The notes below the pieces were generated by a model. It worked only from the letters and a program-made list of their open reading frames with translations. It had not been told where the DNA came from and did not search any database. Positions 1 through 8,329 of a stretch of DNA of 64,000 nt are shown piece by piece. Positions within the stretch are counted from its first letter, which is position 1. The number at the start of each line of letters is the position of its first letter. Position numbers and translations under genes: made by a program. Origin of the DNA: an uncultured Pelagibacteraceae bacterium (GTDB taxonomy: Bacteria; Pseudomonadota; Alphaproteobacteria; Pelagibacterales; Pelagibacteraceae); contig CACKCQ010000006.1 of the NCBI GenBank assembly GCA_902598655.1, positions 1 to 64,000 of the forward strand, read 5' to 3'.

Positions 1-188
1 TCCTCAAAAGAAATTGAGCCTTGATCTGGATTTAATAATCCTGCAATTGTTTTTAAAAGAGTCGTTTTGCCAGATAAAGTTCTACCTAAAATGGTATACA
101 AATTACCTTTTTTAAAATTAAACGAGACATCGTTTAAATGAAATTGCTCATCAGGTTTATAAGAAATTTTCTCTCCAATTAAATTCAT
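1..188 (-). CDS. ABC transporter ATP-binding subunit, N-terminal fragment cut by the window edge
   Basis: Reading leftwards from an ATG at 188, 62 codons are open to the window edge. They give an ABC ATPase start: a short beta-rich stretch (FHLNDVSFNFKKG), then a Walker A motif GRTLSGKT near residues 37-44 and a following TTLLKTIAGLLNP helix. The Q-loop, signature and Walker B lie outside the window. Its ATG overlaps the TAA of the upstream permease by one base (TAATG), so translation is probably coupled. As the last visible gene of a binding protein-permease-permease-ATPase operon, it should energise that importer on the cytoplasmic face. Substrate is not known. Confidence 0.9.
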   Translation of the reverse strand, partial: MNLIGEKISYKPDEQFHLNDVSFNFKKGNLYTILGRTLSGKTTLLKTIAGLLNPDQGSISFE

Positions 189-1036
189 TATTTTAATGCT
201 CCTGATAAATTTCCTTTTGATAGATATCTCTCAACTATAAATGCAACAATTATTAATGGTGCAACTGAGACTAAAGCTGATGCCGAAAGGCTCCACCATG
301 GTGTTATTGATGAATTAAGTGCAACAACTTTTACAGGTAACAATTGTACTTCAGTAAATGTTAAAATAAATGCAAAAAAGAAATCTATCCATCCAAAAAT
401 AATACAAAACATTCCTGCAACAATTAAACCAGGTATTGAATTTGGTAAAACAACTTTATAGAAAGCTTGATAAGGATTACACCCATCAATTAATGCAGTC
501 TCATCTAATTCTTTAGGAACTCTATTAAAAAAATCTACCATAATCCAAACAGCAATTGGCATTAATAAAACGATATATACGACCACTAGACCTAATAAAC
601 TATCAAGCAATCCTATTGTGCTTAGAAAAATAAAGAAAGGAATTGATAATACAATTGGAGGCATGATTCTTTGTGAAATGAAGAAAAAAGTAATATCGTT
701 GTTTCTTACAAATCCGGCTTTAAAGGTAAATCTTGATAGTGCATAAGCAGCAAGAGTACCAAGAACAATACTTATTAAACTAGCAGTACAGGTTACAAAA
801 ATACTATTAAAATAAGGCTCGACAATATCTACTCCACCTTTAGCTGGAGACTTAATTAAAACTCTCCAACCCTCTAAAGTTGGTTCGAAATCTAACCAAG
901 GTATATAAGTTACTTTACTATTTACAGATTGGAAGTCTTTAAAAGATGTTGATACAGCCCATAGAAATGGCGCAACAACAAATACAGTCCAAAATGTAAT
1001 AAAGAAATATTTAAGAAAAGTGTAAAGTTTGCTCAT
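188..1036 (-). CDS. ABC importer inner-membrane permease, MalG-type
   Basis: This 282-residue protein has about six hydrophobic segments and the cytoplasmic EAA-type loop of importer permeases (ETALIDGCNPYQAFYKVVLP, around residues 178-197), which docks onto the ATPase. Length and C-terminal position of the loop fit the MalG/UgpE family of carbohydrate or polyol permeases. It starts two bases after the stop of the companion permease and its stop overlaps the ATPase start. It should form the membrane channel with that partner and receive substrate from the binding protein encoded at 1967-3502. The sequence alone does not reveal the substrate. Confidence 0.9.
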   Translation of the reverse strand: MSKLYTFLKYFFITFWTVFVVAPFLWAVSTSFKDFQSVNSKVTYIPWLDFEPTLEGWRVLIKSPAKGGVDIVEPYFNSIFVTCTASLISIVLGTLAAYALSRFTFKAGFVRNNDITFFFISQRIMPPIVLSIPFFIFLSTIGLLDSLLGLVVVYIVLLMPIAVWIMVDFFNRVPKELDETALIDGCNPYQAFYKVVLPNSIPGLIVAGMFCIIFGWIDFFFAFILTFTEVQLLPVKVVALNSSITPWWSLSASALVSVAPLIIVAFIVERYLSKGNLSGALK

Positions 1037-1038
1037 AG

Positions 1039-1905
1039 TTATTCTTTGATCATTAATTTGGTTAAAACTTTAGCTATTATCGTTAAACTGATAATCATTA
1101 TGACAAGATAAGTGAAAGATAAGGTTGCTGCATAACCCATCTGAAATTCTCTTAATCCTTTAATATAAATATAAAAACTTGACGTCTCAGTTGCAGTTCC
1201 TGGTCCTCCTGAAGTCAAAACAAATACTGTATCCATTATTTTTGAAGCCTCGATAAGTCTTATTATTATTGCTCCAATTGATATTGGAGCCATCAAAGGA
1301 AAAGTTACATAAACAAATTTTCTAAATGGACTTGCTCCATCTATAGCGGCTGCCAAAAAGGGTTCTTTTGGAAGTGACAAAAGTCCAGCTAGTAATAGTA
1401 AAAACATAAATGGTGTCCATTGCCAAACTTCAACAATTATAACAGTAAACTTTGCAATAACTGGATCACTCAACCATAAAATAGGTTTTACTCCTAATCC
1501 ACCTAACAAATCATTTACAGGACCTAGTGACTCATGAAAAAATGTTCTCCAAATAACTGTCATTATTACTGGAGTTGTCATCATTGGTACTAGAAAAATT
1601 ACTCTAAAAAATCTTTTAAATTTTATTTCTCTCCAAACCATCATCGCTAAAGCAAATCCGATAACATATTGAAGAATAACTGTAGTTACTGATAAAAAAC
1701 TTAGCCTAAAAAAAGACTCCCAAAACCTCGGGTCATCAGTAAATAACCTTATGTAATTCGTAATGCCTATGAAGTTCATTTCTGGTGTATAACTATTCCA
1801 TCCAGAAAGACTTAATCTAATAGTAAAAATAATTGGAAAAATTAAAATTCCAATAAGTACAAACAATCCTGGGAATAAAAAAACAAACTTGTGTTTAAAA
1901 TTCAT
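1039..1905 (-). CDS. ABC importer inner-membrane permease, MalF/UgpA-type
   Basis: The 288-residue product has an N-terminal membrane anchor (HKFVFLFPGLFVLIGILIFP) and about six membrane segments. The EAA loop (AAAIDGASPFRKFVYVTFP, about residues 186-204) is typical of the binding-protein-dependent transport family. It lacks the large periplasmic insert of E. coli MalF, so it is closer to UgpA-like permeases. No Shine-Dalgarno is visible; an A/T run directly precedes the ATG. A strong hairpin at 1933-1954 separates it from the upstream binding-protein gene, so it is probably expressed at a lower level than that gene. Confidence 0.9.
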   Translation of the reverse strand: MNFKHKFVFLFPGLFVLIGILIFPIIFTIRLSLSGWNSYTPEMNFIGITNYIRLFTDDPRFWESFFRLSFLSVTTVILQYVIGFALAMMVWREIKFKRFFRVIFLVPMMTTPVIMTVIWRTFFHESLGPVNDLLGGLGVKPILWLSDPVIAKFTVIIVEVWQWTPFMFLLLLAGLLSLPKEPFLAAAIDGASPFRKFVYVTFPLMAPISIGAIIIRLIEASKIMDTVFVLTSGGPGTATETSSFYIYIKGLREFQMGYAATLSFTYLVIMIISLTIIAKVLTKLMIKE

Positions 1906-1932
1906 AATTTTTTTTTTGGATTATTTTAAAAT

Positions 1933-1954
1933 GTGGCCGTTAAAAAACGGCCAC
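1933..1954 (-). terminator. Intercistronic hairpin between binding-protein and permease genes
   Basis: A perfect 9-bp stem GTGGCCGTT/AACGGCCAC encloses a 4-base loop just after the binding-protein stop codon. It is very G+C-rich against the local background. On the minus strand the downstream flank is ATTTTAAAATAA, not a long T run, so this may be a leaky terminator or an mRNA 3'-end stabiliser of the kind that lets a binding protein be made in excess over its permeases. The structure is seen; the role is inferred. Confidence 0.8.
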
Positions 1955-1966
1955 AAGTTTACAAAA

Positions 1967-3502
1967 TTATTGCTTATTATCTTCCATTGCTACACCAACA
2001 GCATAGGCTTTTCTTACGTTATCTTTTCCTACTCTGTTAAGTATATCTTCCCACTGTTTAGCAGCTTCATCTAAAGCAGCTTGTGGAGATAATTGACCAG
2101 CTAATGCTTTTGCAGCAGCAGTAGCCAATGCAGCATTAAACTCAAAAGTTCCAGGAACTCTTAATGGAAATACTCTATTTTTACTTTGTTCCATTTGTGC
2201 AAGAGTATCAACATATGATTGAGCAATATCTTTATCCCAACCAATTTGTGTCCATACATCAACTTTAAAGTCGTCATTTCTAAATGGGTTTACACCAAAT
2301 CTACCAATTCCAATGTCCGCTTGGTGGTTAGCCTCGTTAGCAAAGAAACATAGATAATCGAAAGCCATTTCTTTCTCTTTACTTTTCTTAGCTACTCCAA
2401 CTGCCCATCCCCATACGAAGAAAGGAGCTTGGTTAAAGCCTTCATCCCAAGAGTTAGTTTTTCTGTTCCAAACTTTCATTGCTCCTGGTAACTGTGCAGC
2501 ACCAACTTTATTGTTTATTGGACTATCTGGTTGCATAGCAGCAACAAATGCATCATCCCATGAAAAACTAAACAAAGTTTGTCCTCCACCAAATGATCCA
2601 ATTTCATCACCTAAACCAAAATTTATTCCTCCTGGTGGAACATATTTGGTTGCTGCAACCCAATCTGTTAATGCTTCAACAAAACCTGGATTGTTAATTA
2701 GTGGTTTCATAGTTTCTAAATCAAAGAAAAAACCACCTGGTGTTTTTGGATTTTTAGAGTAAGCAGCAGATCTTGAATAGAAAGCAGCATACATCAGGTC
2801 ATCTTTTTTCATAACTTCTGCTGATCCATATTCTTTCTCGCCATCACCATCCCAATCCCATCCATTGAAATAAGCGGCCATTTCTCCATATTCTTTCCAA
2901 GTTGTTGGTACCTTTAACTCTTTACCAGTAGCTTCCTTATATTGTTTTTGGTACTCAGGATTATCAATTACATCTTTTCTATATTTTAGATAATGTCTGT
3001 CTCCATCAACCGGAAACTGATACATAACACCATCCCAAGATGCTACACCAATGTGAGACGGGGTAACGTCCTTCATTTGTTTCATCTCAACGTATTTCTT
3101 TGGAACTGGCTCTAAGTATCTTCTCCAATCGTTAATGAAGTTTGAAAATCCAAAAACGATGTCATATGGAGCTTGTCCAGCTTGAAATGGTACCATTGCT
3201 TTCGCATATAAGTCACCTGCTGGTGTATGAGTAACATCAACTTTTGCTCCAGTAAGTTTAGCGAACTGCTCAGCATGTAGAGCTGTTGGCTCTCCCATGA
3301 CTGGTACAGCATGTGTATTAATCTTAAGCGTCTTGCCTTTATAGTTTTTCTTAGACATAGACTCGTAAGAACAATCACCAGGAATATCCCCAGTTGCTTT
3401 GATATGTGGAAACTGATCACTCCACTTATCAGCATACGCAACAGGACTAAATACCAACAAAGCTGATATTAGAGCGGTTACGCAAGTTTTTATTGTCTTC
3501 AT
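1967..3502 (-). CDS. ABC transporter periplasmic solute-binding protein
   Basis: This 511-residue protein starts with a Sec signal peptide (positively charged MKTIKT, hydrophobic core, cleavage after PVAYA near residue 24). The mature part looks like a type-I-ABC sugar/polyol binding protein (extracellular solute-binding family 1), for example GEPTALHAEQFAKLTGAKVD and the aromatic YQFPVDGDRHYLKYR region. At about 490 mature residues it is longer than most members of this family. A strong GAGAGG ribosome site lies 7 bases before the ATG. It heads the importer genes, directly downstream of an alcohol dehydrogenase, so its ligand may be a small alcohol, polyol or hydroxyacid; that is inference. 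Confidence 0.9.
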   Translation of the reverse strand: MKTIKTCVTALISALLVFSPVAYADKWSDQFPHIKATGDIPGDCSYESMSKKNYKGKTLKINTHAVPVMGEPTALHAEQFAKLTGAKVDVTHTPAGDLYAKAMVPFQAGQAPYDIVFGFSNFINDWRRYLEPVPKKYVEMKQMKDVTPSHIGVASWDGVMYQFPVDGDRHYLKYRKDVIDNPEYQKQYKEATGKELKVPTTWKEYGEMAAYFNGWDWDGDGEKEYGSAEVMKKDDLMYAAFYSRSAAYSKNPKTPGGFFFDLETMKPLINNPGFVEALTDWVAATKYVPPGGINFGLGDEIGSFGGGQTLFSFSWDDAFVAAMQPDSPINNKVGAAQLPGAMKVWNRKTNSWDEGFNQAPFFVWGWAVGVAKKSKEKEMAFDYLCFFANEANHQADIGIGRFGVNPFRNDDFKVDVWTQIGWDKDIAQSYVDTLAQMEQSKNRVFPLRVPGTFEFNAALATAAAKALAGQLSPQAALDEAAKQWEDILNRVGKDNVRKAYAVGVAMEDNKQ

Positions 3503-3509
3503 CTTTTTT

Positions 3510-3515
3510 CCTCTC
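3510..3515 (-). promoter_or_regulatory. Strong Shine-Dalgarno GAGAGG for the solute-binding protein
   Basis: GAGAGG sits 7 bases upstream of the ATG at 3502. Most genes in this window have no recognisable Shine-Dalgarno, so this site both supports the chosen start and suggests strong translation of the binding protein. Confidence 0.75.
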
Positions 3516-3526
3516 TTTGTTGTTAA

Positions 3527-4588
3527 TTATGGAACTAACACTGCACGACCTTTAATCTTACCATCATTTAAATCATGTAGTGCTTTATTAGCTTCTTCAA
3601 GTTTGTATTCTTTCATTGAAAGTTTTACTAAACCTTTATCTGCTAGTTCCATTAATTCATATAATTCAGCCCATGTACCTACTAAGCTTCCAACTATACT
3701 TTTTTCTTGATCGATCATATCAATCGCCAAAACTCTTATTTCTTCTCCGTAACCTACAATATAGAAAGTCCCAGTTGCTTTGGTCATTTTAATTCCCATT
3801 GGCGTAGAACCTTTTTCACCAACAAAATCTATAACAGCCTCTGCACCTTTTCCTTTTGTAAGTTCTTTTACTTTTTCAATTTCATTACCATCTATTAAAA
3901 CCCCATGGTCAGCTCCTAGTTCCATTGCATGTTCTAAAGGTGCTTTTGCTTTTTCAACAACAATAATATTTGCAGCACACATTGCTTTCATACATTGAAT
4001 TGCTATATGTCCTAATCCACCAGCACCTATGATTACACAATTTTCACCTGGCAGAAGGTGTCTAGTAGCTTTTTTTACAACTCTGTAAGCAGTTAAACCT
4101 GCGTCTGAAAATGGCGCAACGTCTATTGGACCTAAAACTTTTGGAATTTTTATTAGATTTCTTACGCTAGTTTGAAGTAATTCTGAATATCCACCGTGTT
4201 TTACATTCAAACCTGCAAAAATTGGATCTTCAGCATGCATATCGTTTCCTCTTCTACAATCTAAGCATGTTCCTCCTGTGCCAGAAACTTTAGGGTGTAA
4301 AATTACTGCATCACCTTTTTTAAATCCCGTAACATCTTTACCAACTTCCTCTATCCATCCAGCGTTCTCATGTCCCATTACCATCGGCAACAGATCGTTA
4401 TTTTGATCTGTAATGTGCTTCCAAACTCCTTCAATTATATGCAAATCAGTTCTACAAACACCTGCAGCTCCAATTTTAACAATGACATCACTTGCTTTCT
4501 CAATTTTAGGATTTGGTAACTCTTCACCTGTGACCCAAACATCCGCTTTCATTTCTGGGTCGTACTTATGTAAAACCTGTGCTTTCAT
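3527..4588 (-). CDS. Zinc-dependent alcohol dehydrogenase, MDR superfamily
   Basis: The 353-residue product is a medium-chain dehydrogenase. The catalytic zinc region is visible as C45 (GVCRTDLH) and H73-E74 (GHENAG), and the NAD(P) Rossmann motif as IIGAGGLGHIAIQ (about residues 187-199). It should oxidise an alcohol to an aldehyde, or the reverse. The structural-zinc lobe keeps only C108 and C111 and has alanine at 119, so that site looks incomplete. It has a GAGAGG ribosome site (4595-4600) and lies 24 bases upstream of the binding-protein gene, so the imported compound or its product is a plausible substrate. Confidence 0.9.
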   Translation of the reverse strand: MKAQVLHKYDPEMKADVWVTGEELPNPKIEKASDVIVKIGAAGVCRTDLHIIEGVWKHITDQNNDLLPMVMGHENAGWIEEVGKDVTGFKKGDAVILHPKVSGTGGTCLDCRRGNDMHAEDPIFAGLNVKHGGYSELLQTSVRNLIKIPKVLGPIDVAPFSDAGLTAYRVVKKATRHLLPGENCVIIGAGGLGHIAIQCMKAMCAANIIVVEKAKAPLEHAMELGADHGVLIDGNEIEKVKELTKGKGAEAVIDFVGEKGSTPMGIKMTKATGTFYIVGYGEEIRVLAIDMIDQEKSIVGSLVGTWAELYELMELADKGLVKLSMKEYKLEEANKALHDLNDGKIKGRAVLVP

Positions 4589-4594
4589 TATTTT

Positions 4595-4600
4595 CCTCTC
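4595..4600 (-). promoter_or_regulatory. Strong Shine-Dalgarno GAGAGG for the alcohol dehydrogenase
   Basis: GAGAGG lies 6 bases before the ATG at 4588, the same hexamer as for the binding-protein gene downstream. The 106-base gap to the upstream gene also leaves room for a promoter here. Confidence 0.7.
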
Positions 4601-4694
4601 TAAATTTATTTTTTATAAATAAATTTTAAATTGAAATAAAAAATATGTCTAGAAAGTTAGAATAATTTTAATTACCAATTACAACTTGAGATTG

Positions 4695-5648
4695 TTAATT
4701 AACTTTGTTTTTGCATCCGCCTGTTTTAAAAAACTCATCAATATTATCTATAGCTAGATTAGCCATTGCGGTTCTAGTTTCTTTAGTTGCGCTGCCTAGG
4801 TGAGGAAGAATAAAAGCACTTTTGTGTTTAAGATATCCTGGATTTAAATTTGGTTCATTTTTGTATACATCTAGCCCAACAGCATAAACTTTTCTTCTTT
4901 CCAAAGCATCTATTAAAGCTTCATCTTCAATAATATCTCCTCTTGCAACATTGGTCACGACTGCACCTTTTGGTAATAGTTCTAGTGTATCTTTATTGAT
5001 TAAATTTATTGTCTCTTTAGATGCAGGACAACATACCGAAAGGACATCAGAGACTTTCATCAAATCATTTAAGTTATCGTGGTAAGTTGCGCCTTGTTCT
5101 TTTTCTTCGCTTAATTTTGAACGGTTGTGATAATGAATTATCATACCTAAAGATTTAGCTATTTTAGCTATTTTTTGACCAATTCTACCCATGCCAAGTA
5201 TTCCAAGTCTAGTGCCCGTTAATTGTTTACCAATCAACATATCTGCTGACCAAACCCAGCCACCTTCTCTAGCTTTTTCAATTCCTTCAGATGCTCTTCT
5301 GCATGCACCTAATATTAACAAAACCCCAATTTCAGCAGTGGCATCAGTTAAAACATCTGGCGTGTTTGTTACTGCAATCCCTCTTTTCTTTGCGGCTTCT
5401 AAATCTATATTTCCAAAACCTACAGCAAAATTTGATATAATTTTAACACTATCAGGTAATTGACTAATTGTTTCTGCATCAAGCTTATCTGTTAAAGCTG
5501 ATAAAATACCATCACAGCCTGCACTCATCTCTATTAGCTTCTTTTGAGAGTAGAGTTCATCATTTAAATTAAAGTTAGCATCAAATAATTCTTTAGCTTT
5601 ATCCTCACAAGATCTTAAAAGCCTTCTCGTGATTAAAATTTTTTTCAT
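4695..5648 (-). CDS. D-2-hydroxyacid dehydrogenase (glyoxylate/hydroxypyruvate reductase-like)
   Basis: This 317-residue protein belongs to the NAD(P)-dependent D-isomer 2-hydroxyacid dehydrogenase family. Visible are the Rossmann motif LGILGMGRIGQKIA (about 147-160), the signature region VVTNVARGDIIEDEAL with its substrate-binding arginine, the E of NEPNLNP and the catalytic histidine of ILPHLGSAT. The likely reaction is reversible reduction of glyoxylate, hydroxypyruvate or a related 2-oxoacid. It sits 11 bases after the GlcD-like gene, within a cluster of 2-hydroxyacid enzymes, so it may recycle or balance the oxoacids those flavoproteins make. Confidence 0.88.
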   Translation of the reverse strand: MKKILITRRLLRSCEDKAKELFDANFNLNDELYSQKKLIEMSAGCDGILSALTDKLDAETISQLPDSVKIISNFAVGFGNIDLEAAKKRGIAVTNTPDVLTDATAEIGVLLILGACRRASEGIEKAREGGWVWSADMLIGKQLTGTRLGILGMGRIGQKIAKIAKSLGMIIHYHNRSKLSEEKEQGATYHDNLNDLMKVSDVLSVCCPASKETINLINKDTLELLPKGAVVTNVARGDIIEDEALIDALERRKVYAVGLDVYKNEPNLNPGYLKHKSAFILPHLGSATKETRTAMANLAIDNIDEFFKTGGCKNKVN

Positions 5649-5659
5649 TTTGTTTTGGA

Positions 5660-7033
5660 TTAATTTAAATCAAAAACCTTACCAGGATTCATGATATTGT
5701 TTACATCAATACTTCTCTTAATAGCTTTCATCACTGGCAAATTATCTGGATGCTCTCTTAATAAGTAATGTTTTTTTTGAAGACCAATTCCATGTTCTCC
5801 TGTAATTGTTCCCTCTAGCTCTAAAGCTTTATTAATTAGATCATCGCTGTACTGCCTAATTTTTTTTTGTTTTTCTTCATCATCAGGATCATACAATATT
5901 ATAGAATGAAAATTTCCGTCTCCGACATGACCAACCATCGGTGCAGTTAGACCTAACTTTTTAACTTCTTTTTCTGCCCACGATATACACTCTACTAACT
6001 TTGAAATTGGTACACAAACATCTGTAGAGTAAACTTTCATATCATGTCCTAAAGCTTTTACTGAATAATAAACATCATGTCTTGCTTTCCAAAGTATTTT
6101 TTGTTCTTCCGGAGAAGATGCCCATTGAAAATCACTTCCACCATTATTTTTTGATAATTCTTCTACAATTTTTATAGACTCATTGTTCGATAGCTCACTT
6201 CCATGAAATTCAAAGAATAAAGTTGGTGATGCTTTAATGTTTTCTAGCTTTGAATATTTAATGCTAATTTCCATTTGGTCTTTGTTTAACATTTCAATTC
6301 TTGCAATTGGAACACCATACTGAATAACTTCTTGCGCTGTCTTTACTGCTGAGTCTAAATCTGGAAAATAGCAAACTGCACTCATTATGCTTTCAGGTAT
6401 TGGTGATAGTCTTAATTGAACTTCTGTAATAATTCCTAATGTTCCCTCAGATCCAATAAACAAATTAGTTAAGTTATATCCCGCAGAAGTTTTTTTAGTT
6501 CTTGCACCAGTTTTAATTATGTCTCCATTTGGTAAAACAACTGTTAAGCCAGAAATAACTGTTCTCATTGTTCCATATTTCACTGCCATTGTTCCTGAAG
6601 CTGAAGTAGATGCCATTCCACCGAGTGCAGCATCCGCACCAGGATCTATTGGAAAAAATACTCCATCTTCTCTTAAATATTCATTTAATTGCTTTCTTGT
6701 TACATTTGCTTGCACTCTGCAGTCAAAATCCTCAGCATTTACACTTAAAACTTTATTCATTTTTTCTAGAGAAATTGTAATACCATTTTGATTTCCAACA
6801 ACATGGCCTTCTAGAGATGTGCCGGTTCCAAATGGAACCACTGGAATTTTATGCTCGTTACAAATTTTTAGAATTTTTGAAACTTCTTCATTAGTTTCTG
6901 GAAATACAACTGCCTTTGATAATATTGGGTTATAGGTATCTTCCCCTCTTGCATAATTTGCACGAGTAGACTCTGAGGTAGAAAATCTTCCGTTAAATAT
7001 CTTTTTTAATTCTGCTTGGACAGTTTCTTTCAT
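5660..7033 (-). CDS. FAD-linked 2-hydroxyacid oxidase/dehydrogenase, GlcD/D-lactate dehydrogenase type
   Basis: The 457-residue product matches the FAD-binding type 4 plus FAD-oxidase C-terminal architecture of glycolate oxidase subunit GlcD and D-lactate dehydrogenase. The FAD-binding segment VPFGTGTSLEGHV is near residues 66-78, the second FAD motif IGSEGTLGIITEV near 193-205, and the C-terminal metal/substrate motifs HVGDGNFH and GTITGEHGIG are intact. It should oxidise glycolate or a D-2-hydroxyacid and pass electrons to the respiratory chain. No GlcE or GlcF partner lies next to it, which fits a single-subunit D-lactate dehydrogenase-like enzyme. It is 37 bases downstream of the aminotransferase. 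Confidence 0.9.
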   Translation of the reverse strand: MKETVQAELKKIFNGRFSTSESTRANYARGEDTYNPILSKAVVFPETNEEVSKILKICNEHKIPVVPFGTGTSLEGHVVGNQNGITISLEKMNKVLSVNAEDFDCRVQANVTRKQLNEYLREDGVFFPIDPGADAALGGMASTSASGTMAVKYGTMRTVISGLTVVLPNGDIIKTGARTKKTSAGYNLTNLFIGSEGTLGIITEVQLRLSPIPESIMSAVCYFPDLDSAVKTAQEVIQYGVPIARIEMLNKDQMEISIKYSKLENIKASPTLFFEFHGSELSNNESIKIVEELSKNNGGSDFQWASSPEEQKILWKARHDVYYSVKALGHDMKVYSTDVCVPISKLVECISWAEKEVKKLGLTAPMVGHVGDGNFHSIILYDPDDEEKQKKIRQYSDDLINKALELEGTITGEHGIGLQKKHYLLREHPDNLPVMKAIKRSIDVNNIMNPGKVFDLN

Positions 7034-7070
7034 TCTTTAATAATACAAAAATATTAATTAAAAATACAGT

Positions 7071-8240
7071 TTATTTAGAAAGCATCTTGCCTATATTTTC
7101 TAAGGCTTGCATTATATTATCTCTAGATGCGGCAAAACTAAATCTAACGTAATCATTACAAGTTTTACCAAACGCAGTGCCAGGAACAATCGCAACTCCA
7201 GCTTCATGCATAGCTTTTTTGCAAAACTCAGATCCATTCATGCCAGTCCCTTTTATATTCGGAAAAGCATAAAAAGCTCCTCCCGGCAAACTACACTCAA
7301 CTCCTGGTAAATCATTTAATCCTTTGTGAATTAAATTTCTTCTTAATGTAAATTTGTCTAACATATCTTTAATAGAATCTTCTGGACCATCTAATGCAGC
7401 TATACCAGCATATTGGGCTGCTGCATTTACACATGATACACTATTAATCAAAAGTTTGTTTACATGTTCAACCAAATGCTCTGGCCAGTAACTCCAACCA
7501 AGTCTCCATCCAGTCATAGAATATGCTTTACTCCAACCCTCAAGAACAATTAATCTGTCTCTTAAGTTAGGATAGTTAAAGAAAGTCGGCATTTCTTTAT
7601 AGTCAAAAATTTGTCTACTATAAATTTCATCACTTAAAATTGTGACCTGCGGATGTTTTTCTAATTCTTTTGCTAAGTAGTCAATTGCAGGTTTTTCGAC
7701 AAAGCTTCCAGTTGGGTTGTTTGGATTTATTAGAATTAAAAGTCTAGTTTTGTCAGTTATTAAAGACAGAATTTTGTCTGGATCAAATTTTAAATCTTTA
7801 TCCTCAGTTAAATCATATGGAACAGCTTTTGCTCCAGAATAATTGATCATTGACTCATAAATTGGAAAAGCTGGAGTTGGATGAATTATTTCAACACCTG
7901 GTTCACCATAACAAGTAATTGCATAATACATTGTAGGTTTACCACCTGGCATTATTAAAACTCTATTTGGATCAATATCAGCATTGTAAAGTCTCTTGAC
8001 CCATCTTGCGACAGCTTCTCGACATTCTGGAATTCCATTTGATAAAACATAACCATGATGACCGTCATCTAGAGCTTTTTTTGCAGCTTCAACAACATGT
8101 TTTGGAGTTTTAAAGTCAGGTTGTCCTAGACCTAAATGGATCATAGGTTTACCTTGTGCTTCTAATTTTTTTGCTTCTGCTAGAACAGAAAATGCACTTT
8201 CAGTTCCTAAACGATCTAATGCTTTTGCTAATTCAATCAT
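7071..8240 (-). CDS. PLP-dependent class I/II aminotransferase
   Basis: This 389-residue protein is a fold-type I aminotransferase of the aspartate aminotransferase superfamily. NPNNPTGS (about 172-179), the PLP-binding DEIYSRQIF segment, the Schiff-base lysine in WSKAYSMTGWRLGW (about 236-249) and the C-terminal arginine in YVRFSFA are visible. Within a cluster of hydroxyacid oxidases it could transaminate the resulting oxoacid, such as glyoxylate or pyruvate, to an amino acid; that is inferred from context only. The 89-base gap upstream could hold its own promoter, but no clear motif was found. Confidence 0.88.
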   Translation of the reverse strand: MIELAKALDRLGTESAFSVLAEAKKLEAQGKPMIHLGLGQPDFKTPKHVVEAAKKALDDGHHGYVLSNGIPECREAVARWVKRLYNADIDPNRVLIMPGGKPTMYYAITCYGEPGVEIIHPTPAFPIYESMINYSGAKAVPYDLTEDKDLKFDPDKILSLITDKTRLLILINPNNPTGSFVEKPAIDYLAKELEKHPQVTILSDEIYSRQIFDYKEMPTFFNYPNLRDRLIVLEGWSKAYSMTGWRLGWSYWPEHLVEHVNKLLINSVSCVNAAAQYAGIAALDGPEDSIKDMLDKFTLRRNLIHKGLNDLPGVECSLPGGAFYAFPNIKGTGMNGSEFCKKAMHEAGVAIVPGTAFGKTCNDYVRFSFAASRDNIMQALENIGKMLSK

Positions 8241-8329
8241 AATTTTTCGTCGACAAACTAACTGAAAAGCAACTTCATGTCTATTTATTTAAAGTTAAAA
8301 TAATAATAAAAATTATTTATAAAAAATAT

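Noticed and set aside
1889..2074. 61-codon plus-strand frame spanning the permease/binding-protein junction
   Set aside because: It reads through the intercistronic hairpin and the antisense of two real genes; no ribosome site or family.
4602..4626. A/T-only inverted repeat AAATTTATT/AATAAATTT upstream of the alcohol dehydrogenase
   Set aside because: Nine-base A/T palindromes arise readily in this base composition; no G+C pair or T tract supports a terminator or operator.
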